Part shown: in pieces, positions 1-11,689 of the stretch
Numbering within the stretch: position 1 is the first letter of the stretch
How the letters are laid out: every line of letters starts with the position of its first letter
Origin: Branchiostoma floridae
Taxonomy: Eukaryota; Chordata; Leptocardii; Amphioxiformes; Branchiostomatidae
Reading direction: 5' to 3'
Assembly (NCBI RefSeq): GCF_000003815.2
Contig: NC_049983.1
Coordinates: 11,852,283-11,916,282 of the forward strand
DNA: 64,000 nt
The notes under the pieces: model-generated
Databases searched by the model: none
What the model was told of the DNA's origin: nothing
The model's input: only the letters and a program-made list of their open reading frames with translations
Translations under genes and position numbers: made by a program

Positions 1-197
1 TTAACCATGTTTGGAAACTACACTATGAAGTATCATGTCAACGCAGTTCTTCGTACATATTAATGGTACATTATGTGTGCACACTGTCGTCGTATCACAC
101 AATTGAACTGACAAAGGTAGACGAAGAACAAATATTGAAACAATAAAAAATATAAATAAAAAATGTGAGACATTTCCTTGTTTTCATTATTCTTCAG

Positions 198-412
198 TCC
201 GACGCTGAGGTGGAGTGGCGCTTCGCCCGTTCCCGTGAGATGTTGAAATACATCCCCAAAGGCCGCACGCTGCCGCCTCCCTTCAACCTCATCCCCAGTC
301 CCAAGTCGGGCTGGTACTTCCTGAAATGGCTCGTTCTGATTTGCCGCGGCCAAAAAACTCAAAAGGTAACCAATATAAATTTGATGCTGCATTTTAAATG
401 ATTTTCACACAA

Positions 413-489
<77 letters not shown>

Positions 490-860
490 GACCCCACCAC
501 CACCACCACCAAACACACCCAGCTGCATAATATATGTGTTCATTCATAATATTGTTCCTCGTAGGAAAACGAAATCGCCTTGAAGCTGGCAAAGGAGAAG
601 TATAAGGTGATTACTTCTATATTTCTTCAAGTTGTATTCCTGATCAATTCCCAACTATTATTATTTCTTGTGTTTGTTTAATCTAATCAGTTTCAACCAG
701 TAGCTGCCACTAACGCATGGCTTCTTAGCTTTGATGATACAGCAGTTTGTCATATCACCGACGATACAATCTTTTGTAAATACAGATGACCATCAAAATG
801 CTCAGCACACGATACCTGCTGGCGTACAGTCTTCGTCGGGATCAAACTGTGAAGAATTGA
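198..860 (+). CDS. TRPC-type cation channel, last three coding exons (partial gene)
   Basis: Three exons join in phase 0: 198-365 (after ttcttcag, before gtaacc), 565-606 (after ctcgtag, before gtgatt) and 786-860 (after aatacag, ending TGA). The first carries the TRPC C-terminal signature EWRFARS...TLPPPFNLIPSPKS, the segment after the pore module in short transient receptor potential channels. The second reads ENEIALKLAKEKYK and the third MTIKMLSTRYLLAYSLRRDQ, resembling the KYQxxMxxLxxRYV stretch of TRPC proteins. The family makes plasma-membrane, calcium-permeable, receptor-activated channels. The predicted protein stops about 20 residues into the last exon, so the usual coiled coil and calmodulin-binding tail are missing. 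Ankyrin repeats and membrane spans must lie left of the window. Family assignment is firm; subtype and the last exon are less certain. Confidence 0.8.
415..486. repeat. (CA)n microsatellite
   Basis: An almost pure CA dinucleotide run of about 70 bp lies in the intron between the first two TRPC exons. It explains the artificial Thr-His and Val-Cys open frames here. Confidence 0.97.
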
Positions 861-1574
861 GCATCTGCCCTGGATCATTTGCAGGTCCTGGTATTCTTAT
901 AAAGACGTTTGTTTCTTATGAAATGTAGGAATATTAAAAGGCATATATTTTAGCAATGTGCATGCTTGTATGTCATGTGAATATTATCATTTCATGTTCA
1001 CAATCGCTAGGACCTAAGTAGACAAAAAATAAATGGTAACGAGAGCAGACAAGCTACCTGAAGTGATGTAATTATCAGACATGATAAGTACTTCCAACGT
1101 AACGTTGTAAGCAGATGTGTATTTTAAATGTTAGGTGATACTACAGACAGCCTTTAGGAAGACAGAATGGCATGGCAACACTTGACCAGACCTTAAAGGA
1201 GAAAACGTGCGAGTGTCACTGAAATACTTGGACGCTGGTGGTATCATATGAAATAATATCATAATAATATGTTTCAATTGTAATATAATCGACAGCACAA
1301 ATAACTGCAAATGCCGATGTCTGCCTTAGTTATCTTTGATATTCACTGAATATTTGAGGTTTCTTGTGAACTAAAGTGGCATTTTAATGCATGTGCAACG
1401 TTTAACTTGTAATTGAAATGAAATTCCGCCGCAAGGCTGGCAGGATTTACGTGAATAAACATTATTCATTCATTCGTAGAACGACAAAATAAATTCTATG
1501 AGACATGATCAAGACAAAGGTAATATGAGCCTTAAAGGTGAACAAAAGAATGGCTCATTCTCGCCACCATATCC
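861..1574 (+). other. TRPC 3' UTR and intergenic spacer
   Basis: No coding signal is seen. AATAAA hexamers at 1028-1033, about 1453 and about 1490 could serve as polyadenylation signals for the plus-strand TRPC gene. The two convergent genes (TRPC + and lectin -) end about 715 bp apart. Confidence 0.45.
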
Positions 1575-4091
1575 CTAGTCTGGACCTTCAAAGTGTTTTG
1601 GTACTTGTTCTGAAATGGGGACATCTGAGGCAGCCGACACGGAGGCGTGAGACGTCGCGGACACAGGCCTGGTCCCTCCCTCCGTGATCTTCCAGGCGAA
1701 CAGCGTGCCCCACACCATCAAGATCAGCATGCCGGTTATCTGTAGGCCGGGCAGTAGTAGCCACAGGTTAACCGATGGTTTCTCCGCTCCCCCTGCCCTT
1801 GTTTCCGCCTGGAGAGCCGCGCCCTGTGGAGTGGGTGTCTCCCCGCTCTGTCTGGCGGGCAGCCCGTCGGTGACGTAGGTGAACAGGTCTCCGGTGGTGC
1901 CGACAGCATCCGATGTGCTGACCTCTGTTGTGAGACTGTTGCCCGTGCTTTCTCCGCCATTTTGACGAATTACCATTTCTGAAAACACACCAAATCACGG
2001 TTAAGTCTATACCCTCGTTTAAAGTGCATGCAATTGACTGCCTATTGTGAGCTAACAAAACAAAGATTTTACAGCACCCCCTAATTAATGGCTATAGCTT
2101 ACCTGATTGGCAGATGTAGCGAAGTGGATGGGAGCAGGTAAACCGTTTCCATCCCTGGTTGTTCATGATCCTCGCAGCCACGCAGTCCTTTCCGTCCTCG
2201 GCGTTAGGGCGAGGGGCCTGACCGTTTATCCATCGCCTGAACGTTCCCAAAGGGGAGCCGTCCGAGAAACGGAAGGGCCGGTCCGCTGTTCCCGAACCGT
2301 TCCTTCTCAGCCCGATCCACAAGAATCCAGGCGGGATTTTTTTTGACTAAAAATGGTACTGAATTAGAATATAGTTTACTGTCGTTTTCTAGCTATAGTT
2401 ACACTTTTTGCTAACTATAGTAACACTTTTTCCAAGCTATAATAACACTTTTGAAAAGCACGAGAAGTACTTCGGGAGCGATCCATGTTATGGTGTAGAT
2501 TATCGAACACATCCATGTTGAAAAAAATCTAGATATTCAAGAATATATACAACACAATCCCAGCAGCCTATATCCACATTCTCTCAGTATCCATTCGTCT
2601 ATCCATCCATCCATTCATTCATTCTAGTATTGAGTGGTAAGACTATCGTGAACGACTTCAAGTCTACAAATTTCTGATGAAGAAAGAGAAAAGTGGGGCG
2701 TGAGCGTGTCAGATGGTTCTAGGAAGGTGGAAGACTCAAGGGAAGACCTTAGGGTTACGTTGGCGTCCTTTGCAGCGTTTTGGTGGTGGGCGCCCACGGT
2801 TGCGCACCTTTTTCCCAGCCTTACCAAAGGCGACGCCTAGCGGAAATCGGCAGTCCTTCGGGTGGTCCCCGATTGAGTAAGGAGTTGAAGAGGTTGGAAG
2901 TAGGAGAGTAGTGAGCAAAAGAACACTATACTAACTACATAGACATAGATGGGAATACAAAGACATTACGTATCATCAGAAGGGATCAAGCTAATAAAAT
3001 AACATTGCTACATTGTTATTTGGGAGAAAGTGTATTGCACAAATTCTTTCAAAAGGTTGTTATGTACCACGCTTTCGTCGTGTCTGTTTACAACCTTAAC
3101 TTAGCATAATTTTGTAACTGAACAATAATAGAAAGAAAATAGATAACATTTTAAGTCTCACATTACTAGTAAACTGCAAATATAGCGATTGAAACAAATG
3201 ATTTTATCCTCTGAAAGAAAACTGAAGTTGTACACCGATCCTACAATAAATTCTAGTCACAGTATCAAAAAAAAGTCCAACAATAATCAAAACTCACAGA
3301 AAAGATGTGGGCGAGTCCATCCATAATCTTAGCGGTCTTGAACGTGACGAGTTTCCCCCCGTTCTGACCCGAGCACCGCTCTACGGCAGTGTCGTAATCC
3401 ACCCTTTCCTTGCTCACGTCATAGCAACGGTTGCCATAGTGATGAGTCCCTTGACGACAGGACCCCAACGCTTTGGGAACGTGGAAATACTAATTTGGTT
3501 AAAGTTCCCTTTTTTTAAGAAACTCACTTGGATATGTGGATGTGTCATCAGTCTACTTTCACCCTTTTCACCCTTAATGATAACAAAAGTATGCAGTATA
3601 TAGCACCAACAAGAGCGCACCGAATATAAAAAGAGTAGACACTTACTATTCAACATGCAGTACTCCAATAGACTATGACAGAAAAGTATTCCATATGTTC
3701 TTGAACTAGTTTAACTGTTAATATCCAACACAAAAATTGGACTCAATGGCTCAACAATTTTCTGACTGAACAGCACCAGTCTTTGTCAATTTTTGTGTCG
3801 GATATTACAGTTAAATTAGTTCAAGAATGACTTCTACCAACACAGATGAACTTTCAAGTTATTCCATATGTTATCGTTCACCATGTACTAGTTTTTTTAC
3901 GTCTTCTTACCTAGAGCGCCTCCTTCCCTGTGTGGGGGCGGGGTGACAGTGTCGAGATGGGGAGGACGGGGTCCATCACGATCCCGCCTCTGATTCGCGA
4001 GGATGGGGGCCAGCAGCACCCCGCTGACGAGTGCTATCAGCCCGAAACATCTGCCAGATCCCGCCATGCTCTGTTTTCTCGTCTGCGTCAC
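1575..4091 (-). CDS. Type I membrane C-type lectin domain protein, four exons, 333 aa
   Basis: Coding exons on the minus strand are 4091-3911, 3470-3298, 2346-2103 and 1978-1575; all junctions are GT-AG and the phases join exactly (1002 nt). Residues 1-32 are a signal peptide (first Met at 1, a second at 9). Residues about 65-198 form a C-type lectin fold of the long form: an extra N-terminal Cys (65, 76), CYDV, the WIGL motif at 128-131, and closing Cys residues in GWKRFTC and YICQS. Residues 199-268 are a Ser/Thr/Pro-rich stalk, about 271-295 a membrane span, and the last ~38 residues a short cytoplasmic tail. The usual calcium/sugar motifs are altered: APRPN where EPN or QPD is expected, and WKR in place of WND. 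Calcium-dependent sugar binding is therefore doubtful. A receptor or adhesion role is inferred. No specific orthologue is recognised. Confidence 0.85.
2347..3297 (-). other. Intron of the lectin gene
   Basis: This is the intron between the two exons that split the lectin domain. It contains three short direct repeats of a CTATAGTAACACTTTTT-like unit (about 2388-2455) and a short ATCC/ATTC microsatellite at about 2585-2622. No coding signal is seen. Confidence 0.6.
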
Positions 4092-4829
4092 AGGAACACG
4101 CTTCTAAATCTCATAAGCTCCAGTCAAAACCTCCTCACCCCGGGTACCGACAGTCTTTACATCCCCGGGAGGGTAGCGCGGTTTGTGTGCGAATCTGCCT
4201 CCAACTGAGAGAAAAATGTTGAAATACAACATGCGGCGCTTAAATATAATCTCAACGAAGTTTGAGAATAACATCAGCAGTGGAGCAAAGGGAACTCTAT
4301 GAATGGTTAAGTACAAGTGACGTCAGAGCGTGGGAAACACTAATCCCCTTACCATAAACAATTGCGCCGACGCAAATTTGAAAATGTTTCGTTTATTGAC
4401 GTAAAGTTTTCATCAGAGCATACCCGAAAACAGTTGATGATTCAGTAGATTATCTTCCATCGGTTTCAGTAACATCTGATGAAAATAGATCTGATCACTT
4501 CGTCGCCACAGACGGAACTTTACAGTCAGGACTTTTTATGAAAAAAGTATGAGTTTGAAATGGCCCCCGAAGCCACTAAAATCTAGTTATCTACACGGGA
4601 AAAGAATGATAATGAAATTACATTGTCGTGTAGTTTGGAATCCATGTTAAGCTTGAAAGATCGCCCCCCCCTAGTACTGAGTAGAGGGACGCTTATTGGC
4701 CCAGCAATGGAAGAGCAATGCGGTAGCGCCTCCACTGGGTGAAGATTAGACACGCTCCAATACAGACCAAACATTTGTCACAGGTTCGGATACCTGTACG
4801 AAGAGCTCGAGATGCCCTCCGGAAAAATC
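4092..4829. other. Upstream region of the lectin gene
   Basis: This stretch holds the presumed promoter and 5' UTR of the minus-strand lectin gene, whose ATG is at 4091. No recognisable core promoter motif or other gene is visible. A T-arm-like hairpin at about 4780-4797 was considered as a tRNA and rejected. Confidence 0.35.
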
Positions 4830-5132
4830 ATTTTTGCTTCACAAAAATGAATTAATGAATTTATGCCTACCTTCTCGGCCGTTGTAGTTATCAACAAAAA
4901 AGAACCCATAATCACTCCACACTGAATATTTCTTGGTGGGAATACCAGCAACGTTTATTGACTGGCATAAAACATATTGAATACGAGAACGTTTACAAAC
5001 CAAAAATGGATATCATTCCACTAATTGTCGTGCCTGACATATACAATCATTACACTTATTCTGTATCTGAAAAATGTTTTACAAACCTTGCAATATTATA
5101 ACCAACAGTCAACTACGATTTTTCCACCCGCC
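4830..5132 (+). repeat. Block A, left end of repeat element copy 1
   Basis: Near-identical to 9652-9946. The main difference is an 8-bp tandem duplication near the left end in this copy (ATTAATGA-type). The shared segment stops abruptly after CCACCCGCC in both copies. Confidence 0.9.
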
Positions 5133-6462
5133 TACCACAAATTACAATGCGTAACAATTTTAAATAACTCGAAATAAAATATGTGCTTTAACGAGTCTAC
5201 AGCAAATTATAGAAATCATAGCTTGGCACGTGGAGAGCTATGTGCCCAAGTTAGATACAGTATGCATGCCGCAATGTTAACATCAACAAATATCAAAAAC
5301 GAACGCTCTGGTAATACTACAATAGCAATAATACTCAGCAGAGTCACAAAGTATAACACAGTAATCATGGAACTTCACATACTAAGTGTTTAAAGTCGAC
5401 AAATGTACCTCGTGTACTAGGGTGTCTCAAAATCAAAGAGCTTGTGTCTAGGATACTCAGACTCAAAAATATCCAGACCTAAATAAGAAACATCAAAGCT
5501 AATATAAGTTGGCACTCGCCACACTAAGAACTTACCAGGTTATCTCCTTACCTTGAACGCAACTACCTAGGAGTTAACAACATGTGTCTAACCCTAAGTA
5601 TGAATATGTACAAATACTAGAGAACGTACTGAATGTACAACCAATAAGTAACAGTCTATGAGGCAGCAAAAGGTTTATATGTCACAGGCTCAGGGAATCT
5701 TATATACTCCGAGATGTCTGTAATGTGACAACGTGTTACTTAGATCTTCTTCCGTTCCCAGTTCCAGGCTATGTCACTGTATCTACATTACATGTAGCTA
5801 TCCATATAGCAAGAACATATGAATAATGACACGGTGTCAATTGTGATAAACAGCACATATGCAGATAATACAGGGCCGCTCACCACTGCACTATTACATG
5901 ATTAAGTGTACTGCAGCATCAAACTAAACTAACTGTATCAGATCAACTCTTGCCGATGTTCCTTTATATAAAGTCATAATCCTATGTCTATGTTTATCAG
6001 AATTTCTCTGATATGCATTCGGATTTATGAGACGTCTTATAAAAGTACGACCAGGAGAAACAACCTGGCATACATGTTTCAGCAATCCTATCAATGATTG
6101 GATCTGTTTCAAGGCTGATGAAAGATATAGTAATTCTTGAAAGGTAACCCTACATTCCTGCAATTTGTCAAAAGGGGTCATGCATCCATTTTTCTTCTGT
6201 TAGTGGTGACCCATATCACTACAAACAATAAGATCACGCTCATAGGATGCCTATGTGCTATTAGCGAACAGAAAAACCATCTGTACTAATATGAGTGGGA
6301 TAACATGTGTTCAACTTCCTTACTGCTATCCATTCGAGTACGATGCTAACTGTTTCGACGATGGCACGTGCACATGTGCACAAAACGTAGAACGTCCCAG
6401 GAGCAAACACCAATCATTTATAATCGTAACCATCTTTAAGCCAGAAACCTTCGTAACAGATG

Positions 6463-6715
6463 CCTGCTGGTAATCCTCCTAGCAGGCTGGTCCTACATGC
6501 CCTTCACAAATCACCCCACTTGTAGAGTTGGACAGTAGGCCTGCTGGTAACCTACCTAGCAGGCTGGTCCTACATGTCCTTCACGAGTCACCCCAGTTGT
6601 AAAGCTGGGCAGTAGGCCTGCTGGTAACATACCTAGCAAGCTATTTCTACAAGTCCTTTACGAGTCACCCCACTTGTAGAGTTGAGCAGTAGGCCTGCTG
6701 GTAACCTACCAGTAG
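6463..6715 (+). repeat. 77-bp minisatellite, about 3.3 units
   Basis: Units begin at 6463, 6540, 6617 and 6694, an exact 77-bp period. Each unit starts with a hairpin-capable segment in which CCTGCT pairs with AGCAGG around GGTAACCTACCT. The array lies within the large A/B element. Confidence 0.92.
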
Positions 6716-8036
6716 ACTTTCACAACTCAAACTGTGAGACACCAAGGTTAACATTCCATGTCCAAGAACACACCATTGAGGGAGAATTGCATCCCTCAAA
6801 TCGACAGTACTAATAGTCCCCACGCCAAAGGTTACCCGATTAGAAAAATTCAGTATTCGACCAAATCAAGAGAACCTGTGAGTCATACATTCACATAGGT
6901 CATACGGTTGCGAAGCCAAAGTTTTCTCACACAGGAGTAGGCATGTACAAAAAACACCTGAGTCATACAATGAAACTTAATGCATCAAAAAACATTGGTG
7001 TTTTCTCCAAAAATGTTTACTCCTCTTTATTGAGATATTTTCAGATTGACGATATCATTCCATTTTCGATTCGATAAAGCACCTGTACTGATCAATTACT
7101 TATATAATTGATTTTCAAAGAATATCAAAGACAAGTTCCTAAATAATGCGTCTGGGCTCAATCTAGAAAATATGACTTTTCAATCGATTGCACACGCCTC
7201 CCGTTAGATATACCGGAATTTGACACACGTTTTCAAAAAATTCTACTCGGAATCCACTTAAAATCATCTAATGAGGCGTGCGAGGAGAATAAGGAACTTT
7301 TCCCATTTTAATTTCTGCTAGAATTCAGCTCATTTAGGATATTTTCTGTTACCACGGCCTTGGGCAAATATGGACGAAACCTGGGCCTTATAAAGCAGAT
7401 TATCTTGCCAACCGACTGCGCCTCCGGCTATACGATATAATATGTACATACAGGAGTGGTTCAGTTCTATTTAAACACTTAAAAAAAATGTCTTTCTTAG
7501 CAAATCAAAAGAAAACTTTCAATTTGAAAAGGAATAACCCGGTTTAGAATCAGTAGCCATAAAATTGATATTGGAACAGGCAGAATGCTACAATATAGCG
7601 CCTGACCAAAAGCTTTGTCCATCCTACCCAAAGCATATTGAAAATGAATTTATGATGGAATTTTCTATATACGCTAGTTTATGTAATGAATTATTCATAT
7701 TTCTCGAATCAAGTACAACAGATTTCTAGAGACTTGATGCTACAAACAGATTTGTATATATCTTTAGATGTCAGAACTCCCATAAAATAGACAAATATAT
7801 CAACGACTGTTCTGCTATTAGAAAGAATACCGTATTACTAACTAATAATTAGCCTACTCCATTGCAATACTATATCAAAAAATTATGTTAGCCATTCTTG
7901 TTATGTCAACTAGGTTGTTAAGCTTTATCCTATACCTTATTTTGTACTCTGTGTAATAAATGTTGCTTACATTGTATCAAGTACAATTGTCGTGCAATAA
8001 AGTTCTTCTGTATATTGGGTAAGTAGAATAAGAAAA
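6716..8036. other. AT-rich interior of the repeat element
   Basis: No gene is seen. At 6875-6950 there are degenerate relatives of the hairpin units found farther right (CTGTGAGTCATAC...). The rest is AT-rich and unrecognised. Confidence 0.4.
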
Positions 8037-8294
8037 TGGTATGCAAATCACACGACCACACAGCCAAAATTAACCTGTGGTAACCCTCCCAGCAGGTCGC
8101 ACAGGTAAATAAAATAGGAGAAAGGTCTGTGGGTCACACGACCACACAGCCAAAATTAACCTGTGGTAACCCTTCCAGCAGGTCGCACAGGTAAATAAAT
8201 TAAGAGAATGGTCTGTGGGTCACACGACCACACAGCCAAAATTAACCTGTGGTAACCCTCCCAGCAGGTCGCACAGGTAAATAAAATTAGAGAA
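8037..8294 (+). repeat. 86-bp minisatellite, three units, two hairpins per unit
   Basis: The landmark cagcc falls at 8061, 8147 and 8233, giving an 86-bp period. Each unit carries hairpin 1 (CTGTGGGTC...GACCACACAG) and hairpin 2 (CCTGTG...CGCACAGG), separated by a short A-rich linker. The three units are nearly identical. Confidence 0.9.
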
Positions 8295-8609
8295 TGGTCT
8301 GTTAGTACTAGTTGTATTAGTTGGATCTCGATTATGTAGCTTTGTTACAACCAGCTTGATCATTCTGCGGGGTTTGATCATATAGTGTTTCCTTGAAAAC
8401 CAGTAGAGAAAAATATTTGAAAATTTTTTTTAACCAGTAACTTATGCTAATCTGTCCCTGCCTGTGTATATAGCCTGTAGACAGTCTGGGATTTTTATTG
8501 GTTTATGTATCTATAGGGATCAATTCGCCCCTCTAGCTGCTGGGATGGTTACAGTAGGGAGTATTTCCTTATAGCTTTATCCAGGGCACAAGAGATTTCC
8601 GTTTAAGAG

Positions 8610-8965
8610 AATGGTCTGTGGGTCACACGGCCACACAGCCAAAATAACCTGTGGTAACCCTCCTAGCAGGTCGCACAGGTAAATTAGGAAAATGGTCTGT
8701 GTGCCATATGGTCGCACAGCCAAATTTAACCTGTGAGTCATACTCACGCACAGGTAGATAGAGTAGGAGAATGGTCTGCGGGCCAGACGTTCACACAGCC
8801 AAGTATAACCTGTGAGTCATACTTTCGCACAGGTGAATAAAATAAGAAAATGGTCTGTGAGCCATACGGTCACACAGCCAAATATATAACCTGTGAGTCA
8901 TACTTTAGCACAGGTAAATAAAATAAGATAAAAATCTGCAAGTCCTACGGTCGCAGATCGGTCAA
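8610..8965 (+). repeat. Diverged continuation of the hairpin minisatellite
   Basis: After a ~300-bp non-repetitive gap the same two-hairpin unit resumes for about four copies of roughly 80 bp with much divergence. Loop sequences change (CCATATGG, CCATACGG, CCAGACG) while the outer CTGTG/CACAG pairing is kept. Confidence 0.8.
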
Positions 8966-9059
8966 ATTACCCGCGCAGTAGTGAGTCAACGATCAGCCGT
9001 GAACAAATACTAACTGTGAGCCATACGGTCAAACAACAAAATCATCTTCATGATATATA

Positions 9060-9310
9060 AACCAGGCCTCATAACGGTGAGAGCATGAGTTGGTATTGAT
9101 CAGAAATTATTCCCGGTAAACGGTAACAACTACCCACATAAGAGTGGGTCAACATACAGATTCCTTCATTAAGTATTAAACCAGAGTTCATAACAGGCGA
9201 GAGCATGGCATGGTATTGATTAGAAATAATTTCCCGGTAAACAGTGACAACTACCCACATAAGGGTGGGTCAACATTCAGCTACTTTCATTGAGTATCAA
9301 ACCAGGGAGC
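9060..9310 (+). repeat. 121-bp tandem repeat, about 2 units
   Basis: TACCCACATAAG...GTGGGTCAACAT recurs at 9131 and 9252, a 121-bp period. Each unit contains a small ACCCAC/GTGGGT hairpin. It is the last of the four arrays inside the large element. Confidence 0.85.
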
Positions 9311-9435
9311 ATAACCTGCTGGTATCAGCAAGAAATGATTATCCAATTAAAAGAAGAAGAAAAAATGAAAAAATAAATCCACAATAATCGCCTGTCGAAA
9401 CTACCTCAGGTATCCCTTGGGACTGGGTGGGAGGG

Positions 9436-9657
9436 CACAAAAACAAGCAATAAACTCCGCCAGTCTGTCAGGCGGGAGCTCGAAAGATTGTTTGTCCTTC
9501 TTCTTCTGTGATCTCTTCAAGAGTGAACAGTGTAATCCGTCTGAACGCTGATTGGTAGATTGGAAGGCGCTGATTGATTGTTAGAAAAGAACTTCGGTTT
9601 AGCTTGGGCCAAAACAAATTAGATCGGCCGTCACGTCCGGCCTAAATTTTTATTTTT
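9436..9657 (+). repeat. Block B, right end of repeat element copy 1
   Basis: Apparently identical to 11159-11380 over about 222 bp, from CACAAAAACAAGC to CTAAATTTTTATTT. The very high identity suggests recent movement or gene conversion. Confidence 0.92.
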
Positions 9658-11380
9658 GCTTCACAAAAATGAATTTATGCCTACCTTCTCGGCCGTTGTA
9701 GTTATCAACAAAAAAGAACCCATAATCACTCCACACTGAATATTTCTTGGTGGGAATACCAGCAACGTTTATTGACTGGCATAAAACATATTGAATACGA
9801 GAACGTTTACAAACCAAAAATGGATATCATTCCACTAATTGTCGTGCCTGACATATACAATCATTACACTTATTCTGTATCTGAAAAATGTTTTACAAAC
9901 CTTGCAATATTATAACCAACAGTCAACTACGATTTTTCCACCCGCCAATGGAGCGATAGCGACGAAAAGCCCCCCCAAAGCGAGCCGATAGGCGATAAGA
10001 AAGGCCAGGAAGGTAGGCATGAACAAGAAAATGATCCTCTGGAAACGTGACCATCGGATACCCCTTTCCACGACACTGTGCTGTTTCTCTAATCATCGGA
10101 ACAAAATTTTCTAGTCTCTTCACGAAAGAATTCCATACACTAAGCACTCAATAACAACGAATACTGAATGTACTCCTGATTTACCCTAAGATTCAGTTAT
10201 GAACGATGTACAAAGTTTTGGAATTGACTCTGATGTACTTCTGTCTTCAATGTTAACACAGCTGCACAGAAGTCCTAGTAGGTTGAAAACAAAGATTCAA
10301 AATAACCATCTATGAAAAACTTGACTGCTATTCAGGTCCTGAATCCCATTCGGCTTGTCAGGATTATAACAAAATCTACACAAAGTTTTGGAACCGTGCA
10401 ATACATAATACATGTAACGCTAGTAACGTTACCTCTTTAACTGAGGGTCTGTATGCTCTTTTCCGTAATGCCTATGCAGCCTAATTATTATTTCCCATAA
10501 CTCGTAGAGAAACTATCTTTTCTAAACATCAGTAATTCGTGGCGAGGCGACCAAATTCATCGTAATTGTCTTCCTCGATTTAGCGTAATAAGTCGGGGGC
10601 CCTGCAGAATTCAACGTAGATCGTCATCCGTACACCCCATGCAGACCCTCTTAGAACGTTATGTAACAATGGTTGAATTTACCCATTTTGATTATGAGCG
10701 CCTGCATGTAGTTCCTCAATCCTGACTAGAAAACGGTCAGTTAAACACCGAATCACGGTTAAACTACCCTTGACTTGACAGTTTTCAGTCAAGTAAATCT
10801 GTAAAAAGTTTTGTGAAAGACGCCATGGCCTTTTAATTTTTGTCACCCCCACCGACGACAGTTCTTTGTGGTAACGTTACGTAACACAATCAATCCTGTT
10901 GTTAGTTTATCCTCTTGCTAACAATAGGCTAATGACTGAAACAAACTATGGATTATTGAACACTTGCCTCATACTCAAAGACTTATAAGGTTGGAAAAGA
11001 AAAACCCGAGGCATCAGTGTAACGTTACATGTGCCTGGGAAGTTTTCGAACTCAAATTGTGGTAGCGCCAGACTTACCGCAACAATGTTCAAATCCAGCG
11101 CTGAGAATCTCCCAAAATAAACAAATCACGAAGCAACAAAAATAAGATTTCCGTTACACACAAAAACAAGCAATAAACTCCGCCAGTCTGTCAGGCGGGA
11201 GCTCGAAAGATTGTTTGTCCTTCTTCTTCTGTGATCTCTTCAAGAGTGAACAGTGTAATCCGTCTGAACGCTGATTGGTAGATTGGAAGGCGCTGATTGA
11301 TTGTTAGAAAAGAACTTCGGTTTAGCTTGGGCCAAAACAAATTAGATCGGCCGTCACGTCCGGCCTAAATTTTTATTTAT
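9652..11380 (+). mobile_element. Unclassified repeat element, copy 2 (1.7 kb)
   Basis: This copy begins with block A (9652-9946) directly at the end of copy 1 and finishes with block B (11159-11380). Its ~1.2-kb interior differs from that of copy 1 and lacks the minisatellites. A 74-codon minus-strand frame at 9923-10147 is unrecognised and probably chance. Three TAACGTTA palindromes fall here (about 10423, 10872, 11020). Confidence 0.6.
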
Positions 11381-11689
11381 TTGGAAACAATGCCTTCGTG
11401 CCCAAAGTTCAGCAGGATTTGCGGCGTCCCCTGGTATTACCTCCGCCCGGCACGCCAGACTGTGATCCTGACACAAGAACATAAATCTGACCTGTACCTT
11501 GGTAAACAGGATCAGGGCATGAATCTGACCTATACAATGTATCTTGAAAAGCAGGATTAGAACATGAATCTGACCTGTATCTTGGGCAGAACTACTTACC
11601 TACTCAAAGTCTGTAATCTTACAGTACAGCATACAGAATATAACACATGTACAGCTAGATCAGTAACACCCCCAAATAGATAAGTAACC

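Larger units (their letters stand above)
4830..9657 (+). mobile_element. Unclassified repeat element, copy 1 (ends A and B, 4.8 kb)
   Basis: The left 303 bp (block A, 4830-5132) recur almost identically at 9652-9946, and the right 222 bp (block B, 9436-9657) recur at 11159-11380. Both copies therefore run A...B and abut head to tail. Block A opens with a stem ATTTTTG-cttca-CAAAAAT. Block B closes with a GGCCG/CGGCC stem followed by CTAA and an AT-rich run. There are no terminal inverted repeats and no convincing reading frame. The interior holds minisatellites at 6463-6715, 8037-8294, 8610-8965 and 9060-9310. A Helitron-like, non-autonomous element is possible because of head-to-tail stacking and a CTAA after a 3' hairpin, but the left end lacks a shared TC. 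Class is unresolved. Confidence 0.6.

Noticed and set aside
359..592. Small frames across the CA repeat
   Set aside because: Low-complexity Thr-His/Val-Cys translations of a microsatellite.
1768..2058. Alternative minus-strand frames over the lectin last exon
   Set aside because: Shadows of the GC-rich coding exon; the accepted frame alone joins in phase with the lectin domain and contains the membrane span.
4778..4798. Possible tRNA T-arm (ACAGGTTCGGATACCTGT)
   Set aside because: No A box, anticodon arm or acceptor stem at the right spacing.
8037..8965. CRISPR-like repeat array
   Set aside because: Units are contiguous minisatellite copies without unique spacers, in eukaryotic DNA.
4830..11380. 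LTR retrotransposon interpretation of the A/B blocks
   Set aside because: Neither block occurs at both ends of one unit, there is no TG...CA border, and no gag/pol coding is seen.
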